Shown: positions 35,660 to 46,509 of the stretch, in pieces
How the letters are laid out: each line of letters starts with the position of its first letter
Numbering within the stretch: position 1 is the first letter of the stretch
Origin: Closterium sp. NIES-65
Lineage: Eukaryota > Streptophyta > Zygnematophyceae > Desmidiales > Closteriaceae
Direction: 5' to 3'
DNA: 64,000 nt
Assembly: GCA_948144175.1 (NCBI GenBank)
Contig: CANXME010002409.1
Coordinates: 2,333,001-2,397,000, forward strand
The notes under the pieces: generated by a model
What the model was told of the DNA's origin: nothing
Databases searched by the model: none
The model's input: the letters and a program-made list of their open reading frames with translations, nothing else
Program-made: the position numbers and the translations under genes

Positions 35660-35869
35660 CGTTGCTTGTACTGTTGCATATATATACACATGCTCTTGCT
35701 TGTCTAGTTCTTTATATATATGTACTCCTGCATGTGAACTTGCCTTGTGGCCTTGAACTTGTGCTTGGAATGTGTGGTGACTTTGTGATCCACCATGAGC
35801 TTGCTTTGCTTTGCTTTGCTTGACTGGTCTTGTGACCCCTTGTTCTCCCCCACTTTGCCTATGGAGGTG

Positions 35870-36000
35870 TGTCAGAACATATAGCTTTTGCTTATTGTGT
35901 AGGCTATAGTGGGGTAGCCCATAAGGGGTACAACCCAATTAGGGTTAGTACTTGTACTCAGTTCATTCATAGTCCAATCATTCTCGTTTCAGTTTTCTCA
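35870..36000 (+). repeat. Copia-3 3' LTR
   Basis: Partner of 28770-28900, identical except for one base (gctttt against gcttgt). The purine tract tatggaggtg precedes it. Confidence 0.95.
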
Positions 36001-36005
36001 CCAAC

Positions 36006-36214
36006 ATTTTATAAGGAGCACGTGGAACATGCGTTATTTCCTTGTCCTAAAGGACAATCGTCAACAGACTGGGGAGACGCTCTATGCGGTAGCTTTCTAC
36101 GAGGGTCGGAACCATGGCTAATTTTACCAGGGTAATTCCCCTGATTTCAGGGTGATTTCAGACTTGTCTTTTTGTGGTACCTGCAATTTCAGAATTTACT
36201 ACTTGTGAACACCG
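36006..36214. other. Host remnant between Copia-3 and Copia-4
   Basis: About 210 bp of non-repeat sequence separates two oppositely oriented Copia elements. A short open frame on the plus strand (about 36006-36135) has no recognisable family. The last five bases before Copia-4 (36215-36219, atcca) are its target duplication. Confidence 0.4.
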
Positions 36215-36219
36215 ATCCA

Positions 36220-36352
36220 TGAGAAAGTACGAACGAGAAGTGAATGACTATGAAAAAGAAGTGGGTACAAATAGGAAACCCTAATTGGGTTGTACCCCCT
36301 ATGGGATACCCCACTATAGCCTACAGAAATAAGTAAGCTATATGTTCTGACA
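36220..36352 (-). repeat. Copia-4 3' LTR
   Basis: 133 bp. On the minus strand it starts TGTCAGAACATATAGC and ends CGTACTTTCTCA. The purine tract tatgggggtg lies just before it on that strand. Confidence 0.95.
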
Positions 36353-36564
36353 CACCCCCATAGGCAAAGTGGGGGAGAACAAGGGGTCACAAGACCAGTC
36401 AAGCAAAGCAAAGCAAAGCTCAGGGTGGATCACAAAGTCACCACGCATTCCGAGCACAAGTTCAAAGGCCAGAAGGCCAGTTCACATGCAAGATCATATA
36501 TAGAGATATACAAGAGTCAAGCAAGCAAGAGCAAGAGTATATATAGGTGAAGGTACAAGCAAGG

Positions 36565-39500
36565 TCAAGAGCAGAGCAAGTGAGGCAAGACAGGCACAAG
36601 ACCCAACTGCGTGCAACAACGCTGATGATCACAAGGCGCAAGTGCCTTGGTGAAGACATCAGCAGTGTTGGCCTGAGAGGCCACGTACGCAAGTCGCAAC
36701 TGTCCACGCTGCTGTAGCTCACGAGCAAGAAAGTAGCGGAGAGCAATGTGCTTCGTTCTGTGCTCCAGTCGCTGCTCTCGACACAAGGCCAGCATGGCCT
36801 TGTTGTCTACGTACAGGACTGGAGGAGAACGAGGCGGCTCTCCAAGGTCGGTCAGCAGGTAGGTGAGCCAGCGTAACTCCTGTGCAGCCATAGCCCCAGC
36901 GTAGATCTCAGCCTCACAACTGGAGCCGAGAACAGAAGACGAGCGGGTAGCCCGCCACGAGAAAGAGCCGGAACCAAGGCTGAAGGAGTAACCCTGTGAC
37001 GACCGCTGCGTAGCCTGGTCGTCAGCCCAAGAAGCGTCTGCGTGCCCAGTGAGGACCACTGGACTGCGCCCTCCAAGCACTAGCCCCATGCCCGACGTAC
37101 TGCACAAGTAGCGCAACACCCTCTTTGCTGCAGCCATGTGCTCTGGTCGGTGTCTCCCAGGAGCAACAAAGCGTGCGAGAATGCTAAGAGGGTATGCGAG
37201 GTCAGGTCGTGTGCAGGTCATCAGGTACATGAGGCAGCCAACAAGCTCTGCAAACGGGCCACTCGACTCTACGGACTCATCCGAAGGCAGAGCTGAGAGT
37301 GAGTGGCGAGTAGGCAGAGGAGTGGCCTGAGGCGAGGAGTACGTGAAGCCGAAGCGCTGAAGGACCTGCTGCACCATGTGTGACTGAGTCAGGGTAATGG
37401 TGCGGCGTGCTCTATCCCGGGTGATCTGCAAGCCAAGGTAGCTGCGCAGTTCACCCAGGTCAGTGCACGTGTGTCTCTTCTGCAGCTCAGACTTCACGTA
37501 GGCGAGTCCAGCAGTGTCAGCTGTGGCAAAGACCAAGTCGTCGACGTACACGAGGATGTAGAACGGCGGCAGAGAGGTGTCGGTGCGCAGAAACAGCGAC
37601 GGGTCGGCAGTAGAAGGAGCAAACCCAAGTGCCGCGAGCGTAGTCCTCAGTGTGTCGTGCCACTCACGTGGCGTCTGGCGGAGACCGTAGACTGGACGCC
37701 GGAGACTCCACTGGGTACCAGGAGGGAAAGACCCAGTGAAGCCAGGTGGGCGGCGCAGCCAGATCTCCTCGTGCAGGCTGCCCTGCAAGAAAGCTGTGCT
37801 GAAGTCGAGAGAGTGCAGCTCATAGTCACGGTGAGCAGCAACGTGCAGCAGAACCCGAAGAGTGGTCATCTTCGGGGTGGGGGAGAAGGTCTGGAAGTAG
37901 TCAACCCCCTGCCGCTGACTGAAGCCACGAGCCACGTAGCGCGCCTTGAAGACAGGCGGAGAACCCGGCGGCCGCTTCACCCTGAAAATCCACATGCCAC
38001 TGACGATGTTCGCCCCAGGAGGGGGTACAGCGTCAACGTAGGTGCCTGTGGACTTCCAGGAAGCCATCTCTGCATCCATAGCTGCCTGCCACTGAGAGGA
38101 GTAGGGACCCTCTATCGCCTCCGCGTAAGAGCGCGGAGTCGGGATGTCTGGTGCATCCGGGTCTCCCTTAGGGGCTAGCAGTACAGACGCGAGACGAGGT
38201 GAAGCGGCAGCCAGACACTGGAACTCCTCCTGCCTGTCCTCAAGGACGTCCGTGCCAAGGGCACACTCACCCCCGACGGACGGAGGACAGGCGGACTCAG
38301 ACTCAGTGACAAGACGAGCAGCGTAGTCGAGACGACAGCGCGCAGCAAAGTCGACAAGCTCAGTGACAAGGGCAGACGCAGCAGACGACTCGAAGGAAGG
38401 GTCAGTGACAGCAGTAGCAAGGAGACGCGTGACAGTAGGACTGGCAGCACGAAGAGAGTCCGACTCCGGGTCGGCAAGAGCAGGAAGAGAGGAAGCAGGA
38501 GGAGAAGGCAAAGGGGCACGCAGAGGAGCAGTGGACGGACGCAGCGACATCCGGTGCGTGCCAGGGACAGGAGGAGGACGCTGACGCGAACCGTGACCAC
38601 TAGCGCGCGCAGGACGAACAGGCGACGCAGGACGAGACGCAGGCTCACGACGCTCAGTAAGACCTCCAGTCGGACCAGCGTAGGGAGAAGGAGCAGGCAA
38701 AGGGGAGGCAGGCTGTAGCTGTGGCTGTGACTGGACAGGCTGCGGACCCTCTACGGGAGGAGGAGAAGGTGTAAGACCAAGAACCTGCTGAAGGAGCGGA
38801 ACGAAGTAAGGTCGGGGCCGCGCGGCGACGCTAGAAACAGCTGGAACAGCGCCAGCAGCCCCGGCCGGAGCACCCACTCCAGCAGCACCTCCAGCAGCAC
38901 CACCAGAGGCCCCAGAAGCAGCACCAGGAGTACCCGCAGGCGGACCGCCAGCGGCAGGCTCAGCGACAACACCCTCAGCAGTACCAGCTCCAGGAGAACT
39001 CTCAGACCCAGCAGCTCCAACACCCAAAGGACGAGCACCGTCGGGACGCGCGACAGCAGTACCCTCTGCAGCCGAAGAACCACCAGCACCAGCAGCACGC
39101 CTCCAGCGCCTGGCAAACCACTCACGCAGCTCCGGTGGGGAGAGTGGCTCCCGGCGAGACGAAGCACCCCCAGGCTCAGCACCCCCAGGCTCAGTACCCC
39201 CAGGCTCAGCACCCCCAGGCTCAGCACCCCCAGGCACAGCACCCCCAGGCTCAGCACCCCCAGGCTCAGCACCCCCAGGCTCAGCACCCCCAGGCTCAGC
39301 ACCCCCAGCAGCACCAGAGTCCCCAGTGACCTCGACAGGCTCGACCGCGTCTACCTGGGACACACCTGAAGGGGCAGGACCCTGAGGGGGGAGGGGGACT
39401 ACCGGGGGGGGGCCTGGGACCAAGAAGAGCGGGGGTGGGGGGAGGGACGGAGTGCGGTAGGGGAAGAGGCGGTAGTAGGGTACCGACTCGTCGAACGTGA

Positions 39501-41295
39501 CGTCCTGGGAGGACAGAACACGTCGAGAGGTGGGGTGGTAGAACTGCCACCCAGGGGCGTCGGGGGGGAACCCCAGGAAGACGCAGGGAGCAGCGCGAGG
39601 GGACAGCTTGTCCGCAGACAAGTCGCGGACAAACGCCCGAGATCCCCAGACCCGGAACGCCGACGCATCGCCAACCTTCCCCGTCCACATCAAGACTGGG
39701 GACATCGCGGGTCGAGAGACCCGGGGGTGAAGGTTGATCTGATGCGCGGCGTACCTGACCGCAAACGGCCACAGAAAATGGGGGGCAGCCGCATGCATCA
39801 TGGACGTACGAGCGACGTCCATGACCATGCCAATGCGGCGCTCAGCAATCCCATTCTGCTGTGGTGAGTCCGGAAGCGTGAAGGTCTGACGAATGCCTCG
39901 CGCACGACAGTAGGCACTCAGGAGGCCAGAGGAGAACTCTCCGCCTCTGTCCGAGTGCAGACGCAAAACAGGAAAGTCAGAGCCAAAGCTCCTCCGAAGC
40001 TGGAGACGAGCTGCGCGGATCCAAACGATCAACACCTCAGTGACCTCACCCTTGCTGCGCAAGGGGAAGACTGTGGTGTAACGCGAGTAGTCGTCAACCA
40101 CCAGCAGGAAGTAGCGCTCCTGACCCTGTCCACAGACGCGGGCTGGGCCCCACACGTCCATGTGAAGCGTCTGCAACGGGGCCTCTGTCGGAGGAAACTG
40201 GGAGGAGTGAGGGGCAGCACGCTGGCGCCCCTCGACACAGGGGACACAGGCAGGGCCAGGGCCCGGAGGAAAGGGAGGTAGGGACCGGGGAAGACCAGAC
40301 ACAAGGACTCGCGAGGCCATGCCTCTGAGCCGAAGCAGAGAGGGGTGGCCAAGGCGGTGGTGCCAGAGGAGGGTCTCGTGAGACAGACGACGACACGAGC
40401 AGGGGGCAGACTCAGGACCGGACCTGGACGCTGCAGCAAACACCTGACCAGACGAAGGGACCCTACCAGACGTAGTACCTGGAGGAGAAGCAGTGGTCAG
40501 TGTGTACAGGCTCGACCCTGGCCGACGTGTGAACGTAGCCAGGTGGCGACCTGTATCCGCCTCAGTGCAGTGAGTCACCCGCTGACGAGCAGGGGTGAAC
40601 TGGTGGACACCCGCATCCTGGAGGTCAGCACCACTCACCAAGTTCGTCGAGAACGAGGGGAGGTAGAGACCAGTCAGGGTGCCAGAGGGGGCCGCCGGAC
40701 ACGGGAGGACAGTGGAGAAGCGAGACAGGACAGGCCCCCCAGAGGGGTCAGCCAGGGACACCGCAACCGGCCGACTCAGTGGCGTGAGAGTGGTGCGGTC
40801 CCGAAAGAAGGAGCGAGACGCTCCAGAGTCAAGGGTGAAGGTGTGAGAGGCCGAAGCCGACACAGTACCTGAGAGGGCAGACTCACCAGCACCTGAGAGC
40901 ACAGACGCACTGGCACCTAGAGCAGCAGCCTCACTAGTACCTGACGCGGCAGTACCAATGCCCGGGTCGGGCGGGAAACACCGGTAACAGTCATCCTCAT
41001 CACTACCAGTCACAGCATACATAGCAGAGAGAATAGCATCAAAGTCAAGATCATAAATGGCTACACCAGCCCTAGACAGTTCCCCCCAGCGGGGGATCTC
41101 AGCGGCCTCCGGAAACTGCTGACGCCAGGCGTCGGTCAGGCGGCCAAAGCAGCGGCGCGCTGTGTGGGTGCCTCCACACCTCTCCCCCGCACGGTTGCCG
41201 GAGCGAAGAACGTAGGGGCAGGGACCAAACGCACCACCACGCTGACGCTGCAAGTACCACTCACGGAGCTGCTGAGGGGCGGGGACGGTGCGAGA

Positions 41296-41328
<33 letters not shown>

Positions 41329-42407
41329 CTGACCACCTCCAGAGCTGCTCCGCTGGGACGAGCCACTCCGACCCCCGCCGCCTCCGCCACTCCCGCCTCC
41401 ACCGCCACTCCCACCTCCACCGCCACCCCCGTCTCCACCGCCACCGCCCCCACCGGTACCCTCGCCCCCGCCTCCTCCGCTGCCGCCTCCGCCGCCACCT
41501 CCGCCTCCACCTCCTCCACCGGTACCCCACTCCCGCCACCACCTCCACCGCCACCCCCACTCCCCCCGCCACCCCCACCTCCTCCGCCACTGCCTCCTCT
41601 AGATCCACCCGCTCCCTTGCCCCCCTTGCCCTCGCCAGAGCGGCGTCTGCCGCTGGGGGCAGACGCCGCACCGACGGACTCAAAACCAGCGAGGTCGGCC
41701 ATAGCAGCAGAGGCGACAGAGGGCAGCAGGGGGGAAGGAGAACACCCCTCAAAGATGGGGGTGCGAGGGTCACCCCTAGAGGCCCCTACAGCGACTATAC
41801 TCTTCTCAGCCGCTAGCAGGGACTCCTCAAGGAGGTCGACAGTGAGGGTGGTGGGACAGACAGCGAGAAACTGGTCCCTAACGACACGAAGGGACTCAGG
41901 AAGACGGGTGACGAGAAAGTAGAGAGTGATATACATGGGAGGAGGGTTTGCGGCGCGGAACTCAGCAGGAAGGGCAGCGCGGTAGCGAGCGTCACTAGTG
42001 CGGAGGTGGGTAACGAGGTCAGCGACAGTGGGAAAGGAAGCGAGGTCAGGGAAGAGAAACGGTAGCATGAGGCGGCTAAGGGTAGCGGAGGAAGGAGAGG
42101 AGTAGCGTGCAACTACAGCGTCGTACAAGGCCTGAGCGGTCTTGCACTGACTAAAGTGGGCACGCTCAGAGGAAGGGAGGTGGCGACGCACAGCAAGACG
42201 TGCAGCAGCATCGCGGGTCGCCCACTTGGAGCGAACGGCAGAGTCAGCATCAGCAGGCGGGGCAGGGACAGCTCCAGAGACAAAGTCAAAGAGAGAGACC
42301 TCATCTATCGCATCACACAGTAAGTACAGCTGCAGGTCTTCAATCCAGACGGCAAAGTCAATGGCCCTCCCCTCAGCGTCAAAAGTAAGAACATTGGGGG
42401 TGGCCAT
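36565..42407 (-). CDS. Copia-4 Gag-Pol polyprotein, about 1950 residues
   Basis: Gag begins at the ATG at 42407 (MATPNVLTFDAEGRAIDF); an in-frame ATG at 42428 is less likely because sister copies start at the same MATP. The poly-glycine tract is at about 41640-41340, with one frame change near 41521-41531. The remaining frame is open to the stop at 36565. It contains poly-Gln, PQQLREWY, the long zinc knuckle, protease LDSGASRSFF (about 40830), the HHCC and DDE integrase (about 40390-39750), the Gly-Gly-Ala-Glu-Pro array, PELREWF, reverse transcriptase (YVDD near 37545) and RNase H (ADASWADD near 37040). All catalytic motifs are present. The product would package, copy and integrate the element RNA. 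The single shift may be a mutation or a site of programmed frameshifting. Confidence 0.9.
39165..39305 (-). repeat. Copia-4 Gly-Gly-Ala-Glu-Pro array
   Basis: Roughly nine nearly perfect 15-base units (plus-strand form aggctcagcacccccaggct) lie between the integrase and the LREWF motif of pol. The array is more homogeneous than in Copia-1 or Copia-2, in line with the young age of this copy. Confidence 0.9.
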
Positions 42408-42599
42408 GGCAGCAGCTGAAAGTCTCACCGGGCTGGAAGAGTCGGGTAGGTCAGCAGCAGAGGAACACAGCTCAGGGACAGCAGCACGGCTCCTCAGGTG
42501 GCTCGCGTGGCTCAGGCGGCTCGGGCGGCTCGGGCGGCTCGGGCGGCTCGCGCGGCTCGGGTGGCGTAGGGGCTGACGGGCGGCGCGGGCTGCTGGGGC

Positions 42600-42900
42600 T
42601 GCTCACGTGCAGTACGGCGGGCTGCAGCAGGGCCGGTGGTGGGCTGTAGCAGGGCCGGTGGCGGGCTGTAGCAGGGCCGGTGGCGGGCTGCAGCAGGGCC
42701 GGCGGCGGCTGTAGCAGGGCCGGTGGCGGGCTGTAGCAGGGCCGGTGGCGGGCTGTAGCAGGGGCCGGTGGCGGCTGTAGCAGGGCCGGTGGCGGGCTGT
42801 AGCAGGGCCGGCGGCGGGCTGTAGTAGGGGCCGGTGGCGGCTGTAGCAGGGCCGGTGGCGGGCTATAGCAGGGGCCGGTGCGGGCTGTAGTGGGGCCGAC
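42600..42900 (-). repeat. Copia-4 leader array A, 22-bp unit
   Basis: About a dozen copies of a 22-base unit containing gggctgtagcagggccgg. The copies vary by small indels. The array lies between the gag start and array B. Confidence 0.85.
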
Positions 42901-43099
42901 GAGGGGCCGAAGTGGGGCCTAGGCGGGCCGGCGGGCTGTAGGCGGGGCCGACGCGGCGGGCTGTAGCAGGGGCCGGTGGCGGGCCTAAGCGGGGCCAGCG
43001 CGGGGCCGACAGGGCGTAGGTGGGGCCGACGCGGGGCCGAAGAGGGGCCTAAGCGGGGCCGACGGAGCCTACGCGGGGCCGACACGGGGCCGAGACGGG

Positions 43100-43660
43100 G
43101 CCTGGGCGGGGCCTACGCGGGGCCGACGAGGTGTACGCGGGGCCGACGAGGTGTACGCGGGGCCGACGAGGTGTACGCGGGGCCGACGAGGTGTACGCGG
43201 GGCCGACGAGGTGTACGCGGGGTCGACGAGGTGTACGCGGGGTCGACGAGGGGTACGCGGGGCCGACGAGGTGTACGCGGGGCCGACGAGGTGTACGCGG
43301 GGCCGACGAGGTGTACGCGGGGTCGACGAGGGGTACGCGGGGCCGACGAGGGGTACGCGGGGCCTACGCGGGGCCGACGAGGGGTACGCGGGGCCTACGC
43401 GGGGCCTACGTGGGGCCGACGAGGGGTACGCGGGGCCTACGCGGGGCCGACGAGGGGTACGCGGGGCCGACGAGGGGTACGCGGGGCCTACGCGGGGCCG
43501 ACGAGGGGTACGCGGGGCCGACGAGGGGCCTAAGCAGGGGCCGACGAGGGGCCTAAGCGGGGCCGACGAGGGGCCTAAGCGGGGCCGACGAGGGGCCTAA
43601 GCGGGGGGCCGACGAGGGGCCTAAGCGGGGGGCCGACGAGGGGCCTAAGCGGGAGCACGA
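43100..43660 (-). repeat. Copia-4 leader array B, 20-bp unit
   Basis: The unit ggggccgacgaggtgtacgc repeats with an exact 20-base period over about 43118-43520. It continues to about 43650 as 20-22-base variants with ggggcctaagc. Long open frames across it are only translations of the repeat and are not proposed as genes. Confidence 0.92.
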
Positions 43661-43763
43661 CGGGAGGGGCGACTCGGAGGGTCGCTAAAAAAAATGCGCG
43701 CCTCGGGGCGCGCTTCAGTGGGCCCTAGGAACAGGCCCTAGGAAGGGACCTGCTCTGATTCCA

Positions 43764-43896
43764 TGAGAAAGTACGAACGAGAAGTGAATGACTATGAAAA
43801 AGAAGTGGGTACAAATAGGAAACCCTAATTGGGTTGTACCCCCTATGGGATACCCCACTATAGCATACAGAAATAAGTAAGCTATATGTTCTGACA
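43764..43896 (-). repeat. Copia-4 5' LTR
   Basis: 133-bp partner of 36220-36352 with one base difference. On the minus strand the primer site begins at the first base after it. Confidence 0.95.
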
Positions 43897-43901
43897 ATCC
43901 A

Positions 43902-44554
43902 TTCATAATTATGCTTTAGCGGACCTTAAAATTTTGGATGTATGCCCAAAATAGTGTTTTTATGGACTTTGTCGTTACAGAGTACGAGTCTTGTGGACCC
44001 CGAATGAGACATTATCGAAACAAAGTTTGAAGGAAAATTCCAATTTGTACCTAGCATATGTGAAACCCCGCATTATTGGGACCAAGTTTATCAGAACTTT
44101 CTTTGCGACACACTTACCGCAGAATTGTACAGTGCCATCGCGTGGGCGACCCCGAAGGTTCCAGGAAACCTTTTACGCCCCTGGTGCACAATCCCCTCCC
44201 GCTTTGTTGTATGGATTTTTTTTTTTTTTTTTTTTTTTTAAATTTGTTTTGATTGTCCCACCATCGAGGTTCAATTTCAATAATGCATAGCGCGTTACTA
44301 CTCTGATTCTAACTATTCAACCCTAAACAATGAGACTATATAACTTCTTAACATTAAGCAATCAGTGTGATGTTTTTCTGTAAAATATGCACCCATAATA
44401 CAGGGGGAAAATTTTCCCCGGATTCAGGGAGGCCTAATTTGAAACGTCAGCCCTGGTCGGAACGGGTTTCCCAAGAGCCATGAGAATCGAAGGTCGGGGT
44501 AAATGGAGGGTGTACCGCTTTTGTCAAATAGGAGGAAGTGGAGCTTCCGTGCTC
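43902..44554. other. AT-rich spacer with poly-T
   Basis: Host sequence between Copia-4 and the short element at 44560. It is clearly AT-richer than the surroundings and contains a run of about 23 T at 44217-44239. A 99-codon open frame (43991-44290) crosses the T run and shows no domain. No gene is proposed. Confidence 0.45.
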
Positions 44555-44559
44555 GCTTG

Positions 44560-44735
44560 TGTCAGAAGAGTGAGCATAACAAGGAGCCATAGCTAGGGTT
44601 TACCTAGCTAGGCAAGAGAGAAATGAGCAAAGGAGGATGTTCACTAGCAAGCAGGAGGATACATATAGGAAACCCTAAGGGGTCGTACTCACTACAGAGT
44701 ACCCCATAGCAGGCTAGACAAACTACATTCTGACA
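44560..44735 (-). repeat. 3' LTR of the 44560 element
   Basis: 176 bp. On the minus strand it starts TGTCAGAATGTAGTTTG and ends with TCTGACA. Plus-strand ends tgtcag and ctgaca are six-base inverted repeats. Confidence 0.93.
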
Positions 44736-45884
44736 CACCCCCATAGTCAAAGTGGGGTATAATCAGCACAACAAGCAGTCAAGAGCATGTTCACAAGTGC
44801 AAGCAAAGCTAGAGGCATTCACAAAGGGCAAGTGAGGAGGAGGAGGCGGGACTGTAAGAGGAGAGAAGATAGGTGGCAACGGCTGAAGCTGCAGACACAT
44901 GGGCAACAGGAGCGGCTGGCACAGTGGCTACCGGGACAGCGCCCCGGACAACTGGAGTAACTGGCTCGGCGGCTACGAGGAGCGGCAGGAGCAACGGACC
45001 CATGGGCGACAGGCGCAGCAGGCTCTCTCGGCTACCAGGACAGCGCCCCGGACTACAGGTGCTGCGGACGACAAGACGGGAGCCTCCGCTCAACCTCCCC
45101 CAACTGTCCCACCCCCCTTTCACACACCCCTTGCTGCACCCCTAGCTCCACTCCCACGTCACCCCCCTAGCACCACTCCTTCGGCTCCCACACACCCACC
45201 CCCCTCAGCGACAGCTGCAGCAGTGGGAGACGGAGGAGGAGGAGGAGCAGGGGACGGCGGACACACCCGGCACCTCCATAACCGCCACCCCCACGCTCGC
45301 CACCCCCAAACCCTAAAACGGGTGGCACAGGGCAGGAGCGCGGGGGACGGCGCAAGGGACGGCGCGCGGCCCCCAGGGCGCCACGACGGGGCAGCGGGGG
45401 GCCGGGCACGGCTCCCCAGCGCGCCGCGACGGGGCAGCAGGGGGTCACGCACGGCTCCTCAGGGCGACGCGACGGGGCAGGAGGGGCCGCGCCCGGCTCC
45501 CCAGGGCGCCGTGACGGGATTGCGGAGGGCCGCGCGCGGCTCCCTAGGGCGCCACGACGGGGCAGCGGGGGGCCGCGAGCGGCTTCCTAGGGCGACGCGA
45601 CGGGGCGACGGGGGGCCGCGCGTTGGTTTTCGGGGCGACGCGACGGGCTGTAGGGGGGGCGACGCGACCGTCGACGGGGGGGGGGACGCGCGGGTCCCCG
45701 GGGTGACGCGCGAAGAATGAAGCCGCCACGCGCCTCAGGGCGCACGGCGGGCAGAAAACCGCCATGCGCCCCGAGCGTGTGGCGGGAAGAAAAAAGCGTC
45801 GCGCGCCACGGGGCGCGCGATAGACAGGAAAGCAGCGGAAGCACGTGGGGCCCACAGGCCAAGAGCGTAACAGCTCTGATTCCA

Positions 45885-46060
45885 TGTCAGAGGAGTAAGC
45901 ATAACAAGGAGCCATAGCTAGGGTTTACCTAGCTAGGCAAGAGAGAAATGAGCAAAGGAGGATGTTCACTAGCAAGCAAGAGGATACATATAGGAAACCC
46001 TAAGGGGTCGTACTCACTACAGAGTACCCCACTGTAGGCTAGACAAACTACATTCTGACA
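45885..46060 (-). repeat. 5' LTR of the 44560 element
   Basis: Partner of 44560-44735. The primer site is directly adjacent on its left side in plus coordinates, as expected for a minus-strand element. Confidence 0.93.
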
Positions 46061-46065
46061 GCTTG

Positions 46066-46353
46066 ATGCTGGAAGATGTGCGTTGTCGCTTCTTGGTAGA
46101 TTAGCGTCTGCTTCTGCATATATAAATCTTGAAGGCGATGAGAAATTAAGCTAAAATTACTGCAGTATCTCGAAGCTCGAGGAGGAGGAGCTGTGGTACC
46201 TGTGGGCAATTACATGTGCTTAGACCTCCAACTGTGGGCAGGCTTGAAAAGCGGTTAAGATGTTTAGTTCTTGAGGAGAGGGTTTTGAGCGGAACAATTA
46301 CAAACAAGCTCAGTTGTAGGTCGAGTTTTATTGGAGATTCACGTGATGTACAA
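46066..46353. other. Short host spacer
   Basis: About 290 bp between the short LTR element and the solo LTR. No gene or repeat is recognised. Confidence 0.4.
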
Positions 46354-46358
46354 CTCAT

Positions 46359-46499
46359 TGTCAGAATGTTATTATCTAGCCTGTAGTGGGGTGCTTTATA
46401 GCGAGTACAACCCAGTTAGGGTTTGCTATATGTATCCCAACTGCTGCTAATGAATCCCCCTCCTTTCTTCAATTCTGTTTCTGCCTGCTAACTTTGACA
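46359..46499 (+). repeat. Solo LTR
   Basis: A 141-bp LTR starting TGTCAGAATGTTATTATC and ending CTAACTTTGACA, flanked by a perfect target duplication ctcat (46354-46358 and 46500-46504). It resembles the LTR at 62915 (tgtcagaatgttat, tagggtttgctatatgta). It has no primer site after it and no partner nearby, so it is the product of LTR-LTR recombination. Confidence 0.88.
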
Positions 46500-46509
46500 C
46501 TCATACCTA

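Larger units (their letters stand above)
28770..36000 (+). mobile_element. Copia-3 retrotransposon
   Basis: This 7231-bp element has 131-bp LTRs (28770-28900 and 35870-36000) that differ at one base. Flanking five-base sequences are ccagc and ccaac (one mismatch). The primer site tggtatcgagc starts at 28901. Internal order is a GC-rich leader, gag, protease, integrase, reverse transcriptase, RNase H. The LTRs imply a recent insertion, yet the polyprotein has two frameshifts and two stops, so it was probably moved by proteins of an intact relative or decayed quickly. It sits about 1.6 kb upstream of the MKP1-like gene, in opposite orientation. Confidence 0.95.
36220..43896 (-). mobile_element. 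Copia-4, near-intact Copia retrotransposon
   Basis: This 7677-bp element on the minus strand has 133-bp LTRs (36220-36352 and 43764-43896) that differ at one base, and a perfect target duplication atcca (36215-36219 and 43897-43901). The primer site tggaatcagagc (reverse complement of 43752-43763) touches the 5' LTR. It carries the largest leader repeat arrays of the window and a polyprotein with one frame change and no stop. It is the best candidate for the autonomous member that moved the others. Confidence 0.96.
44560..46060 (-). mobile_element. Non-autonomous Copia-like element
   Basis: This 1501-bp element has 176-bp LTRs (44560-44735 and 45885-46060, about six differences) and a perfect target duplication gcttg (44555-44559 and 46061-46065). 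The primer site tggaatcagagc (reverse complement of 45873-45884) and the purine tract tatgggggtg match Copia-4. Just inside the primer site stands the phrase ttggcctgtgggcccc shared with the other short elements. The interior is GC-rich repeats with no protease, integrase or polymerase motif. Open frames on both strands are low-complexity. Confidence 0.93.

Noticed and set aside
36006-36135. Short open frame between Copia-3 and Copia-4 as an exon
   Set aside because: No homology recognised, no splice evidence, length compatible with chance.
43130-43600. Long plus-strand frames of Tyr-Ala-Gly-Pro-Thr-Arg type
   Set aside because: They are only translations of the 20-base array in several frames, antisense to Copia-4.
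43118-43650. CRISPR-like regular direct repeats
   Set aside because: The 20-base units are contiguous without spacers and lie in a eukaryotic retrotransposon leader; this is a minisatellite.
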